Assembly (NCBI GenBank): GCA_009780415.1
Contig: WRAC01000003.1
Location: 35,084 to 99,083 of the forward strand
Reading direction: 5' to 3'
DNA from: Defluviitaleaceae bacterium
GTDB taxonomy: Bacteria; Bacillota; Clostridia; Lachnospirales; WRAX01
DNA length: 64,000 nt
In this document: piece by piece, positions 52,774-62,156 of the stretch
Layout: every line of letters starts with the position of its first letter
Position numbering within the stretch: position 1 is the first letter of the stretch
Program-made: the position numbers and the translations under genes
The notes under the pieces: generated by a model
Database searches by the model: none
What the model was told of the DNA's origin: nothing
What the model saw: the letters and a program-made list of their open reading frames with translations, nothing else

Positions 52774-53807
52774 AATGGTACGAGTCTCCCCTTGTCGATG
52801 AAAGCATCGTCATTTCGGCGCGGGTAAGGTTTGCGCGTAATTTTGAGAAGTACCCCTTTCCCATAAAGCTTACGGACAGCGCCGCGCAGGAAATGGCGGC
52901 GGCGACGGCGCGTGCGGCGCTTTCCGGAAACGGCACCGCGTTTACCGATGAATTAAGGTATTTCGATATAACGGATACCCCGCAGGAAAGCCTTTTGCCG
53001 CTGATGGAGCGGCATGTCCTGAGCAGTCACATGGTAGCGAAAAAGGGCGTGAAAGGCATTATCCTCAACGGACGCGAAGATGTCAGCGTTATGCTGAACG
53101 AAGAGGACCACGCGCGCATACAATCCATTTTTCCCGGCGATAATCTAGATGGTGCATATGCGGCGGCCGACGCGCTGGACACGCTTATAGAAGACAAAGG
53201 ACAACATAAATACGCGTTCGACCAGGAATACGGATTTTTAACCTCCTGCCCCACAAACGCCGGGACAGGGATGAGAGCCTCGCTTATGCTGCATTTGCCG
53301 GCGCTTGAGAATACGGGATACATCGCTAAAATGCTGCCGGCCCTCGGTAAATTCCGCATGACAGTACGCGGCATACACGGAGAGGGCAGCGAAAGCCTCG
53401 GCGCGGTTTACCAGATTTCCAACCAATTCTCCCTCGGCAAACCGGAAACAGAAATTTTACAAGCTTTAAAATCCGCTGTAAACTGGATTATAAATCAAGA
53501 AAAATCCATGCGGGAAAAGTTTTTCACCAAGCACAGAATTGCCGTTGAGGACAAGTTGTACCGTTCCTGGGGCATATTGACAAGTTGCCGCACCCTGGAC
53601 CACAAAGAGGGCATGAATTTGTTATCCGATGCCCGCATGGGTTTTGAGTCCGGCATATACACAATGCCCCGGCCCGCAAAAACCATCTACGCGCTGATGA
53701 CAAACATCCAGCCCGGAAGCCTTTGCGCCATAGCGGGCAAACCGCTGAACCAAGAAGAAAGAAACATCTACAGAGCAGAATACATCAGAGAACAGTTAAA
53801 GGCATAA
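52770..53807 (+). CDS. mcsB: Protein-arginine kinase McsB
   Basis: 345 residues of the ATP:guanido phosphotransferase fold: VISARVRFARNFEKYPFP, EDHARIQSIFPGDNLDGAYAAAD, FLTSCPTNAGTGMRASLMLHLP (catalytic Cys-containing loop) and VRGIHGEGSESLGAVYQISNQ. McsB phosphorylates arginines on misfolded proteins to mark them for ClpCP. Translationally coupled to mcsA by a 4-bp overlap; clpC follows after 35 bp. Confidence 0.95.
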   Translation: MKWYESPLVDESIVISARVRFARNFEKYPFPIKLTDSAAQEMAAATARAALSGNGTAFTDELRYFDITDTPQESLLPLMERHVLSSHMVAKKGVKGIILNGREDVSVMLNEEDHARIQSIFPGDNLDGAYAAADALDTLIEDKGQHKYAFDQEYGFLTSCPTNAGTGMRASLMLHLPALENTGYIAKMLPALGKFRMTVRGIHGEGSESLGAVYQISNQFSLGKPETEILQALKSAVNWIINQEKSMREKFFTKHRIAVEDKLYRSWGILTSCRTLDHKEGMNLLSDARMGFESGIYTMPRPAKTIYALMTNIQPGSLCAIAGKPLNQEERNIYRAEYIREQLKA

Positions 53808-53842
53808 CGCGGTACACACCTCTACTATTGAAAGGAGTAAAA

Positions 53843-56344
53843 ATGGACAGCCGATTCACCGAAAAAGCACAGGAAGCCATAACCCGCGCCAGAGACGCCG
53901 CGGCAAGGCTTGGAAACAATTACTTAGGCACGGAACACTTGCTTCTCGGCCTGCTGCGCACGCGGGACTCCGTTGCGTCGAAGGCGCTGGAAGCGCAGGG
54001 CATCATGGAACACGGCGTTGAAAAACGCGTGCAGGAATTGAACAACGAAACGCAGAACCCGGGTACAGGCGGCCCGGGCGGTTTTACGCCGCGCACGAAA
54101 AGGGTGTTTGAAATCAGCGCGTCGGAGGCGCAGCGGATGGGCGCGGGATATGTCGGCACGGAGCATCTGCTTATCGCGCTACTTAGGGAGCCGGATTCGG
54201 TTGCGGGGCAGATATTAATCGCGCTGGGCGTAAATCTGCAAAAAACGTATGAGGATACATTGTCTCTTTTAGGCGACAGCCCGGAGCAGAAACCCCCGCC
54301 GATGGGAATCGGCTTTCCCCCGGCGCCCGGCATGACACCTGGTCTGCCCGGCGGTATACAGCAAAAAGGCGCGAAGCAGCGCCCTTCTAAAACCGGCACA
54401 CCCATGCTGGACACCTTCAGCCGCGATTTTACGCAAATGGCGGAGGAAGGCCGGTTTGACCCAATTATAGGGCGCGAGACGGAGATGCAGCGCATTATTC
54501 AGATACTCAGCAGGCGTACGAAGAACAACCCCTGTCTGGTGGGCGATCCCGGCGTTGGCAAAACGGCTATTGTAGAAGGATTATCGCAAAAAATAATAAG
54601 CGGCGATATTCCCGAGACATTGAGAAATAAACGCATAATCTCGCTGGATTTAAGCTCGATGGTGGCGGGGAGCAAGTACCGCGGCGAGTTCGAGGAACGT
54701 ATCAAACGCGTGCTTGCGGAGGTCAGGCAGGCGGGCAACATCGTTTTATTTGTGGACGAAATCCACACAATAATCGGCGCGGGCGCAGCCGAAGGGGCCA
54801 TAGACGCGTCGAACATCCTGAAACCGCCGCTTTCGCGGGGTGAGATACAGCTAATTGGCGCGACGACTCTTAACGAATACCGCAAGCATATCGAAAAGGA
54901 CGCCGCCCTTGAACGGCGCTTCCAGCCCGTTATGGTGGACGAGCCCACGGAAGAAGCCGCCGTTTCCATGATAAAAGGCCTGCGCGACAAATACGAGGCT
55001 CACCACAACGTTGAAATAACCAACGAGGCTATCGAAGCCGCCGTTAAAATGTCCACACGCTATATAAACGACAGGTTTTTGCCGGACAAGGCGATAGATT
55101 TGATTGATGAAGCCGCTTCCAAGGAGCGCTTGAAGAGTTACACCGCGCCGCCTGAAATCAAGGAAAAAACGGACGAGATATCGCGGCTTGACCGCGAAAA
55201 GGAAGAGGCCATCAAAACCGAGGAATTTGAAAAAGCCGGAGACATGAAACGCATGCAGGAGAAGCTGCGTGAGGAATTGGAAGAATTACGGAAAAATTGG
55301 GCCGCCAAGAATAACGAGACTATACGCGTTGTGGGTGAGGACGAGGTCGCGGATATCGTTTCCGGCTGGACGGGCGTTCCGGTAAGGCGGCTTGTGCAGG
55401 AAGAGGGCGAGCGCCTTACCCAGATGGAGGAGCATATCCACAAGCGCATAGTGGGCCAGAACGAAGCGGTAAGCGCCGTGTCCAAAGCCATACGGCGGGG
55501 CAGGGTAGGGTTGAAAAACCCCCGCCGTCCGACGGGATCGTTCCTGTTCCTTGGGCCGACGGGCGTTGGCAAAACAGAGCTGAGCAAGGCGCTGGCGGAG
55601 ATTCTCTTTGGCAACGAGGACGCGATAATCCGTGTGGATATGTCCGAGTACATGGAGAAACACAGCGTTTCCAAGATTATCGGATCGCCGCCGGGATATG
55701 TGGGTTATGACGAGGGCGGGCAGCTCTCTGAGAAAGTGCGCCGCAAGCCTTATTCCGTTATTCTGTTCGACGAGATCGAAAAGGCGCATCCCGATGTGTT
55801 TAATATCCTGCTTCAGATCCTGGATGACGGGCAGGTGACGGATTCCCACGGGCGAAAGGTTAATTTCAAGAACACGGTTATCATAATGACATCAAACGCC
55901 GGCGCGCGGAACATCACCGAAAACAAGCGCATGGGATTCGCCAATACAACCGATCCGGGCGATGTGTACGAAAAGATGAAGAAAGAGGTTATGGACGAGG
56001 TTAAGCGGATTTTCCGCCCGGAGTTTATCAACCGTATAGACGAAATCATCGTGTTCAGCCAGTTTGTGAAGGAAGAAATTCTGGCTATCGCAAGGCTTCA
56101 ATTAAACGAAACCATAGCCCGTGTGGAAACGCAGATGGGCATATCCCTCACCGCCACGGACGCATTGATCGCGTATATGGCGGAGATAGGCCACGACCCG
56201 CTGTATGGGGCGCGCCCATTGCGCCGTGCCGTGCAAACAAGGATTGAGGACCCGCTGTCGGATTATATATTACAGGGACGGTTCAAGCGCGGCGACGCGG
56301 TGGTTATGGATTATACGCCGGAAAACGGGATCAGGTTTAATTAA
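53843..56344 (+). CDS. clpC: ATP-dependent Clp protease ATPase subunit ClpC
   Basis: 833 residues. Two Clp_N repeats ([51 protein letters not shown]), first AAA domain with GDPGVGKTA and [16 protein letters not shown]/middle coiled-coil ([20 protein letters not shown]), second AAA domain with GPTGVGKTE and [12 protein letters not shown], and a C-terminal ClpB_D2-small domain ([20 protein letters not shown]). It unfolds arginine-phosphorylated substrates for ClpP. ATG 53843 with AAAGGAG is preferred over longer frames. It overlaps the convergent ATPase gene by 8 bp, without a terminator. Confidence 0.95.
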   Translation: MDSRFTEKAQEAITRARDAAARLGNNYLGTEHLLLGLLRTRDSVASKALEAQGIMEHGVEKRVQELNNETQNPGTGGPGGFTPRTKRVFEISASEAQRMGAGYVGTEHLLIALLREPDSVAGQILIALGVNLQKTYEDTLSLLGDSPEQKPPPMGIGFPPAPGMTPGLPGGIQQKGAKQRPSKTGTPMLDTFSRDFTQMAEEGRFDPIIGRETEMQRIIQILSRRTKNNPCLVGDPGVGKTAIVEGLSQKIISGDIPETLRNKRIISLDLSSMVAGSKYRGEFEERIKRVLAEVRQAGNIVLFVDEIHTIIGAGAAEGAIDASNILKPPLSRGEIQLIGATTLNEYRKHIEKDAALERRFQPVMVDEPTEEAAVSMIKGLRDKYEAHHNVEITNEAIEAAVKMSTRYINDRFLPDKAIDLIDEAASKERLKSYTAPPEIKEKTDEISRLDREKEEAIKTEEFEKAGDMKRMQEKLREELEELRKNWAAKNNETIRVVGEDEVADIVSGWTGVPVRRLVQEEGERLTQMEEHIHKRIVGQNEAVSAVSKAIRRGRVGLKNPRRPTGSFLFLGPTGVGKTELSKALAEILFGNEDAIIRVDMSEYMEKHSVSKIIGSPPGYVGYDEGGQLSEKVRRKPYSVILFDEIEKAHPDVFNILLQILDDGQVTDSHGRKVNFKNTVIIMTSNAGARNITENKRMGFANTTDPGDVYEKMKKEVMDEVKRIFRPEFINRIDEIIVFSQFVKEEILAIARLQLNETIARVETQMGISLTATDALIAYMAEIGHDPLYGARPLRRAVQTRIEDPLSDYILQGRFKRGDAVVMDYTPENGIRFN

Positions 56345-58991
56345 CAGCAAAAAACTTCTTTGCGTATTCGCCTCCGATAACCGGCAAAAGCACAAATGTC
56401 AATCCAATAGCAAATTGTAACGCGGTAAGGGGTACGGTTGTGAATAATCCGTTCAGGAAAGGGATATATATAACCGACAAAAGGATCAGAAGGGATATCC
56501 CCATGGATATATTCAAGAACCTGTTCGCAAATAACCCCCGCCCGAAACCCGCATAGGATTCGGTTCTGGAAGTGTACGAAGCCAGCAGTTCGCCCGCCAC
56601 CAAAGTGAAGAAAGCCATGCTTACAGCCGTTTCATAGCAATGAAAGTTAAGCCCGTATAAGAACGCTCCGAGCGTACCCGCGCAAAGGAAAACAGCCCTG
56701 AAAGCAACCGAGCCTTTCAGGGTTTTGTTTATAATAGGCTCTTTCGGAGCGCGCGGCTGCTTTTTCATTATGCCGGGCTCCTTGCCTTCCATACCCAGGG
56801 CAAAGGCGGGGAGGGCGTCAGTCAAAAGGTTTACGAACAAGAGCTGCGTCGCTACCAGCGGCACGGGCAGCCCGCAGACTATCGCAAGAAGAATGACCAA
56901 AATCTCACCAATATTACATGCCAACAGATATCCGGTCACCTTTCTGATATTGCCGTAAATCGTTCTGCCCTGCTCAACGGCCTTTACTATGCTTACAAAA
57001 TTATCGTCGGTCAATATCATATCCGCCGCTTCTTTTGAAACATCCGTGCCCGTAATGCCCATCGCTATGCCGATATCCGCTTTTTTCAGCGCGGGCGCGT
57101 CGTTTACGCCGTCCCCGGTCATCGCGACGATGTTGTTGTTCTCCTTAACAGCCGACACCAGACGCACCTTATGCTCCGGCGACACCCGCGCAAAGACATT
57201 GACATGCTTTACTTTTTCCTTTAACTGTTCGTCGGTGAGGCCGTTCAGTTCATTACCGTCCAGAGCTTCGTCGCCCGGCTGCATAATGCCCAAGCTTTGC
57301 GCAATGGCGCTGCCGGTTATCTTGTGGTCCCCGGTTATCATTTTAACCGTAATCCCGGCGCTCCGGCATTGATCCACCGCTTCCTTCACCTCGGCACGCG
57401 GCGGGTCTATCATGCACATCATGCCGGCATATATCAAATCTTCCTCAATATCGTCTATCTCGGTTTCGTTGCTGTATTCCTTATACGCGAAACCCAAAAC
57501 ACGCAGTGCCTGGGCCGCAAACTGCTCATTTTGCAAAACCAGACGTTTCCGCATTTCCTCAGTCATCGGGATAACCGCACCGTTGTGAAATAACCTTGCA
57601 GAACGCTTGAGTATCGCGTCAGCCGCGCCTTTCACGTTCATAATGATTTTACCGTCCTTGATATTGCAAGAGGACATCAGCTTTCTGTCCGAATCGAAAG
57701 GCATTTCCCGCACTCTTTTATACCGGGCGCTCAACTCGTCCTTATCAACGCCAAGTTTCGCGCCAAACACCAGCATAGCCGCTTCGGTAGGGTCGCCTAT
57801 GATTTTAACGTTTTCCCTATCATAGACCGCGTCGTTGCACAATACCGCGATTTCCGCCATCAGGGAGATGTTTTGAGAAACAGGCTTGTCCCCCGCAACA
57901 ACTTCCCCCGTTGCGTTGTATCCGGTTCCTGTAACCTCATAAATATTTTCGGTATCAAAAACCTTTACTACGGTCATTTTATTCTGGGTCATGGTTCCGG
58001 TTTTGTCAGAGCATATGACAGTCGTGCTGCCAAGTGTTTCAACCGCACGGAGCTTTTTTACAATAACATTTGATTTGACCATCTTCTGTACGCCGATTGC
58101 CAGGATAACCGTGGCGACGATGGCTACGCCCTCCGGCACCGCCGCTACCGCCAGGGAAACCGACACCATCAGCATCTCAAGAATATCCATCCTGTACAGC
58201 AGCCCCACACCGAATATAAAAGCGCAGGTAATGATGCAGATAATGCCCAGCATTTTTGCCATGGCGTTCAATTTATCTTGCAAAGGGGTATTGGCTTCAT
58301 CCGTTTCATTCAAAATAGCGGCGATTTTACCCATTTCGGTGTCCATGCCCGTGGCGCACACAACGCCCGCGCCCCTGCCGTAGGTAACGACCGTACCCAT
58401 TGAAGCCGCGTTGAACCTGTCGCCCAAACCCGCGTCTCTGTCCAGAACAGCATGGGCGTTCTTCTCAACAGGCACGGATTCCCCGGTCAGTGCGGATTCG
58501 TCTATCTTTAAATTAACGCTTTCAATAATCCTGATATCAGCCGGGATATAATCCCCCGCGTCCAGAATAACGATGTCGCCAACGACCACATTATCGGAAT
58601 CAATTTTCCCGATTCGCCCATCCCGTTTAACCTTCGCTTTGGGGCTGGACATGCTTTTCAACTCTTTCAAAGCGTTGTCCGCCTTGTTTTCCTGGGTAAT
58701 GCCGATGATCATATTGACAATTAATATACCGATAATGATAACCGCGTCTTTTACGCCGTCGCCTGCAATAACGGATATAATAGCCGCGATGATCAAAATG
58801 ATCACAAGAAAGTCTTTAAACTGCGCGAGCACTCTCAGAAACAAGGATTTTTTCTTAGCGCTTTGGAGGCGGTTAGGGCCGTTTTGCTCAAGCCTTTGCA
58901 TGGCGTCAGCCGCCGAAAGGCCGGATTGCGCGTTTGTTTTAAGTTCAAGCAATGATTGATTAACGCTTTTGTAATGAAATCCGGTGCCCAT
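56337..58991 (-). CDS. P-type cation (probably calcium) ATPase
   Basis: 884 residues of the P2 type: N-terminal cation-ATPase domain (LELKTNAQSGLSAADAMQRLEQNGPNRL), about ten membrane helices, TGES actuator (SALTGESVPVEK), phosphorylation site ICSDKTGTMTQNKM, KGAADAI nucleotide site, hinge MTGDGVNDAPALKKADIG. VAAVPEGVAIVATVILAIG and VNLLTDALPAFALG in helices 4 and 6 fit SERCA/PMR1-like calcium pumps (compare Bacillus YloB), though manganese or Na+ cannot be excluded. GGAGG is 4 bases before the ATG. It is convergent with clpC. Confidence 0.92.
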   Translation of the reverse strand: MGTGFHYKSVNQSLLELKTNAQSGLSAADAMQRLEQNGPNRLQSAKKKSLFLRVLAQFKDFLVIILIIAAIISVIAGDGVKDAVIIIGILIVNMIIGITQENKADNALKELKSMSSPKAKVKRDGRIGKIDSDNVVVGDIVILDAGDYIPADIRIIESVNLKIDESALTGESVPVEKNAHAVLDRDAGLGDRFNAASMGTVVTYGRGAGVVCATGMDTEMGKIAAILNETDEANTPLQDKLNAMAKMLGIICIITCAFIFGVGLLYRMDILEMLMVSVSLAVAAVPEGVAIVATVILAIGVQKMVKSNVIVKKLRAVETLGSTTVICSDKTGTMTQNKMTVVKVFDTENIYEVTGTGYNATGEVVAGDKPVSQNISLMAEIAVLCNDAVYDRENVKIIGDPTEAAMLVFGAKLGVDKDELSARYKRVREMPFDSDRKLMSSCNIKDGKIIMNVKGAADAILKRSARLFHNGAVIPMTEEMRKRLVLQNEQFAAQALRVLGFAYKEYSNETEIDDIEEDLIYAGMMCMIDPPRAEVKEAVDQCRSAGITVKMITGDHKITGSAIAQSLGIMQPGDEALDGNELNGLTDEQLKEKVKHVNVFARVSPEHKVRLVSAVKENNNIVAMTGDGVNDAPALKKADIGIAMGITGTDVSKEAADMILTDDNFVSIVKAVEQGRTIYGNIRKVTGYLLACNIGEILVILLAIVCGLPVPLVATQLLFVNLLTDALPAFALGMEGKEPGIMKKQPRAPKEPIINKTLKGSVAFRAVFLCAGTLGAFLYGLNFHCYETAVSMAFFTLVAGELLASYTSRTESYAGFGRGLFANRFLNISMGISLLILLSVIYIPFLNGLFTTVPLTALQFAIGLTFVLLPVIGGEYAKKFFAVN

Positions 58992-59038
58992 AATTCCTCC
59001 AAAAATTAAATATTTAAAACGATATTACATTGTAGCAG

Positions 59039-59070
59039 AAAAGCCGCGGCATGTAAATCCCCCGGCTTTT
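59039..59070 (-). terminator. Terminator-like hairpin after the sugar transport operon
   Basis: AAAAGCCG (59039-59046) and CGGCTTTT (59063-59070) pair as an 8-bp stem with flanking A/T. It is between the FucU-like gene end and the ATPase start, so it would end the minus-strand sugar operon. Confidence 0.6.
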
Positions 59071-59126
59071 ATTTGTGTCTTTTTATACTTTCGCACGGCG
59101 TACGCGCCATATCCGCGGTTAAAAGA

Positions 59127-59555
59127 TCAAATAACGCCTTTTTTTAATATAATATTTGCGTAAATAGCACGCTCTCCGGTTGCTATGATGGCGTAAGCGG
59201 CCTTGCTCCTTTCATAAAAATCAAAACGTTCCATAAACTCAATTCTGTTTGCTTTAGGCTCATATTTTTCCAGAATTCGCTTATATTCATCCCAAATAAC
59301 GGGGACAGGCGCCGAATCACCCTTAACCATATCCATGAGCGCTGCGGGGCAGTCTACATACGTATCAAGGGGAAAAAGCGTCAGTACCGCGTCCAGAAGC
59401 TCAGGAACGCCATGCCCATCACACCTCGCAAGCCGCCGGGCGTATGATGCCGACGGAAAATTACCGTCGGCGATCACTATTTCATCGCCATGCCCCATCT
59501 CCATCAGGATTTTCAAGAGCTCGGGCGAAAGTATGCTTGGAATACCTTTCAGCAT
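59127..59555 (-). CDS. fucU: RbsD/FucU family sugar mutarotase (FucU-like)
   Basis: 142 residues. MLKGIPSILSPELLKILMEMGHGDEIVIADGNFPSAS is characteristic of FucU, and LFPLDTYVDCPAALM is the second conserved block. Members interconvert anomers of L-fucose or ribose. The ATG at 59555 has GAGGAGG 5 bases upstream; an earlier in-frame start has none. It is last in a sugar ABC operon, separated from the binding-protein gene by a terminator hairpin. The exact sugar is uncertain. Confidence 0.85.
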   Translation of the reverse strand: MLKGIPSILSPELLKILMEMGHGDEIVIADGNFPSASYARRLARCDGHGVPELLDAVLTLFPLDTYVDCPAALMDMVKGDSAPVPVIWDEYKRILEKYEPKANRIEFMERFDFYERSKAAYAIIATGERAIYANIILKKGVI

Positions 59556-59577
59556 AAAAACCTCCTCGTCTAAAATC

Positions 59578-59604
59578 AAAAAGGGATGGCGTCTCCACCA
59601 TCCC
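59578..59604 (-). terminator. Intrinsic terminator between binding protein and FucU-like genes
   Basis: On the minus strand GGGATGG, an 8-base loop, CCATCCC followed by TTTTT. Its position inside the operon suggests partial termination that lowers expression of the mutarotase relative to the binding protein. Confidence 0.75.
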
Positions 59605-59618
59605 CATTAATAAGTAAA

Positions 59619-60668
59619 TCAATCGTAAAGAAGAATCGCGATGGATGGTTCGTCCATGTTGCCGGCGTCGTACCATTTCGCGCCCGTATCAATGTCAGCG
59701 ACGGCCTCGCCTCTGGCGGCTTTAACCGCCAGCGCAACGGCTTGGTAACCGATCTGGAAGGGATCCTGTGTGATAGCGCCCATGAAAAGGCCGCTTCTTA
59801 CGGCGTCTTTCTGTGCCGCGCCCGCGTCAAAGCCGACGAGCAACACGCCATCCGGCACGCTGGCACCGGCGTTGATTGCCGCTAAAAGCCCCGTAACCGC
59901 GCCTTCGTTGGAGCAGAATACGGAGGCGAGGTTTTCCGTGTTAAGTAAGCCGTTCGCGGCGTTTGTCATATCCGTAATGTCGGGGGTGGCGCCCACAACG
60001 ACTTCTACAATAACGGCGGCGTTGGCGTCGCCTTTATTGATGGAGGACAAACCTCCCCTGATTGCTACACTGTCGTTTACACCGGCGGCAAGCTCCGCCA
60101 TTTTCTCAACAAATCCGCGTGTGCGGCCCGTAACGGATGCGCTGGTGGCATCCTGTGAGAGGACAGCCAAAACAACGGGGCTATCAGCCGTAGCGGCGGT
60201 GAGCTTATCTTCCAGAACTTCAAACAGCTTCTCGGCTGCCAAAGCGGCCGCGGCTTCGTTATCGGTTGAAGCGTTGGCGGCTATCTGGCCCGCGGGCGCG
60301 TCCGGCACGCCGGAGTCGAACCCGATTACGGGGATGTTTCTGTTGTAAGCGTCCTGAAGCTGCGAAAGAACCGCTTCTGTGTCAAGGGCCGCGAGTGCGA
60401 TGGCGTCGGGGCCTTTGGCAAGCTCGGCGTCGATCATGTTGATCTGATCGGCTATGGCGCTTTCGCCTTCGGGGCCTGTAAAGAATATCCTCACGCCCAA
60501 ATCTTCGGCGGCGGCATCCGAGCCGGCCTTAACGGTCTGCCAGAACTGATGCTGGAAACCCTTTGAAATGACGGAAATGTACATTGTGTCTTCATCTTGG
60601 GTCATACAGCCCGAGAACAACCCGACAGTAAGGATGACGGCAAGAGCTGTCGCTAAAACTTTCTTCAT
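59619..60668 (-). CDS. Sugar ABC transporter substrate-binding lipoprotein (RbsB-like)
   Basis: 349 residues. Lipobox LFSGC (Cys21), then a Peripla_BP_4 fold: ISVISKGFQHQFWQTVKAGSDAAAEDLGV, ALAALDTEAVLSQLQDAYNR, IPVIGFDSGVPD, and VLLVGFDAGAAQKDAVRSGLFMGAITQDPFQIGYQAV. It captures a sugar outside the membrane for the ATPase and permease encoded upstream. GGAGG lies 7 bases before the ATG. Confidence 0.92.
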   Translation of the reverse strand: MKKVLATALAVILTVGLFSGCMTQDEDTMYISVISKGFQHQFWQTVKAGSDAAAEDLGVRIFFTGPEGESAIADQINMIDAELAKGPDAIALAALDTEAVLSQLQDAYNRNIPVIGFDSGVPDAPAGQIAANASTDNEAAAALAAEKLFEVLEDKLTAATADSPVVLAVLSQDATSASVTGRTRGFVEKMAELAAGVNDSVAIRGGLSSINKGDANAAVIVEVVVGATPDITDMTNAANGLLNTENLASVFCSNEGAVTGLLAAINAGASVPDGVLLVGFDAGAAQKDAVRSGLFMGAITQDPFQIGYQAVALAVKAARGEAVADIDTGAKWYDAGNMDEPSIAILLYD

Positions 60669-60706
60669 TCATTTTCCTCCCTAAAAGTATCCGCGGTCAC
60701 GGATAA

Positions 60707-61678
60707 TTATTTTACTCTCTTTACCTCGTTCGCCTTTTTGGTGCGGTATATGTCAAGCAAAACAGCACCGATAACGACGATGCCCGTAAAGAAAGTCTGG
60801 TATGGGGCGGGAAGGCTCATTGAAACCAAGCCGCTCCTAAGTACGCTCATGATAAACACGCCGATAATCGTCCCCGACAGGGAGCCTACTCCCCCGGCAA
60901 GGGACGTTCCGCCGATTACCACCGCAGCTATGGCCTGCAGTTCAATACCGTTGCCGGTATTCGGAATCATCGTCGTATACATGGCTGCATAAAATATCGC
61001 GCCAAGTCCCGTGAAAAAGCCGCAGATAACATACGCGGCGCATTTCCAGCGTCCAGTTTTTACCCCGGAAAGCCTGACAGCTTCTTCATTACTGCCAATC
61101 GCGAAGATATAACGCCCGATTTTCGTTTTATTCAATAGAATAAAAGCCAAGATAAAAAACGCAAGCATCCATATTGCGCCGGTGGGGGAATTGTTATCCG
61201 TCCGCAGAAACACGGAACGGAACCAGCCCTCGTTTGTGGGGTACCGCATTGTCGTGGAGTTCGTAATAATAGCCCCAAAGCCCAGCGTCACCAGCATCAT
61301 ACCCAAAGTCGCTATAAACGGCGGCAGCTTCAGCCTGGTCACCAAAAGCCCGTTGCAAAGGCCGACCAGCGTCCCAAACGCCACAACGACAACCAGGCAC
61401 AGCCACAAAGGCCAGCCGTAATTCCTCAGCAGCAAGCCGCCGACAAGCGTGGAACACATCATCGACGCGCCGATGGAGAGGTCAATGCCGCCCGTAATGA
61501 TCACAAACGTAACGCCCATAGCCAGAAACCCCACAAAATACGACTGCGCCAATATATTCAGCGTGGTTGCCGTGTTGGTGAAATTCCTGCCCATGACCGC
61601 GAAAAACAGATACAGGATAACCAGCGCTCCGAAGGCCAGAACCTTTTGCAATTGAATCTTCTTTGCAAAATCGGACAT
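60707..61678 (-). CDS. Sugar ABC transporter permease (RbsC-like)
   Basis: 323 residues with about nine hydrophobic helices (BPD_transp_2 family). GGIDLSIGASMMCSTLVGG and GGTSLAGGVGSLSGTIIGVF are the two conserved blocks; the second is the EAA-like contact with the ATPase. ATG 61678 has AAAGGAAG 8 bases upstream; longer frames run into non-coding sequence. It is separated by about 180 bp from the small membrane gene before it. Confidence 0.9.
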   Translation of the reverse strand: MSDFAKKIQLQKVLAFGALVILYLFFAVMGRNFTNTATTLNILAQSYFVGFLAMGVTFVIITGGIDLSIGASMMCSTLVGGLLLRNYGWPLWLCLVVVVAFGTLVGLCNGLLVTRLKLPPFIATLGMMLVTLGFGAIITNSTTMRYPTNEGWFRSVFLRTDNNSPTGAIWMLAFFILAFILLNKTKIGRYIFAIGSNEEAVRLSGVKTGRWKCAAYVICGFFTGLGAIFYAAMYTTMIPNTGNGIELQAIAAVVIGGTSLAGGVGSLSGTIIGVFIMSVLRSGLVSMSLPAPYQTFFTGIVVIGAVLLDIYRTKKANEVKRVK

Positions 61679-61757
61679 TGATTTCTTCCTTTCTATAGGC
61701 AAAATTGTTGGCATTAAACGTAGAAAATGCTTATTATCGACAGTAGCACACGCCGTC

Positions 61758-61778
61758 ATTGCGGGCTTGCTCCGCAAT
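61758..61778. repeat. Short palindrome of interspersed-repeat type
   Basis: ATTGCGG, loop GCTTGCT, CCGCAAT, flanked by CGTC. Similar sequences occur as dispersed repeats in many genomes. It lies in the gap between the small membrane gene and the permease gene. Confidence 0.5.
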
Positions 61779-61855
61779 CCTGTATACACATAAAAATAAA
61801 ATTATCTACGAAGTGCCTTCCTGTAATACCTGTATTAAGTTTTAATATATAGTGC

Positions 61856-62119
61856 TTATTTTTTACATTCGATAAATTCGGAGATTTCTTTATAATTATG
61901 AAGATCGTATGACTTTTTAATTTTTTGAACCCGATACGCATATATTATGTTAATTACGGCTATCAGTCCCCAAATTCCCAGCCCAATGTATCCGCCAAAC
62001 CTATGAAGTGGAAAGGCTGATATTAATGCGGCTAACATTAAGACATTAAGTATAATGCCCTTACGCCTAAAATCTTTCTTGTCTTCGATGCTGATTTCTT
62101 TTTTGACTAATTCTTGCAT
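61856..62119 (-). CDS. Small membrane protein within the sugar ABC operon
   Basis: 87 residues. Acidic-basic N-terminus (MQELVKKEISIEDKKDFRRK), two transmembrane helices (about 22-40 and 44-62) and a soluble basic-aromatic tail (YRVQKIKKSYDLHNYKE). I recognise no family. GGAGG lies 7 bases before the ATG, a strong signal that it is a real gene. It sits between the ATPase gene (37 bp) and the permease gene (177 bp), an unusual place. It may be an accessory of the transporter or an independent insertion. Confidence 0.7.
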   Translation of the reverse strand: MQELVKKEISIEDKKDFRRKGIILNVLMLAALISAFPLHRFGGYIGLGIWGLIAVINIIYAYRVQKIKKSYDLHNYKEISEFIECKK

Positions 62120-62156
62120 ACAATAGCCTCCGATAATATAAATTATCTACAGATAA

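Noticed and set aside
61758..61778. Palindrome as evidence of an insertion sequence
   Set aside because: Only 21 bases, no transposase and no target duplication; kept as a short repeat.
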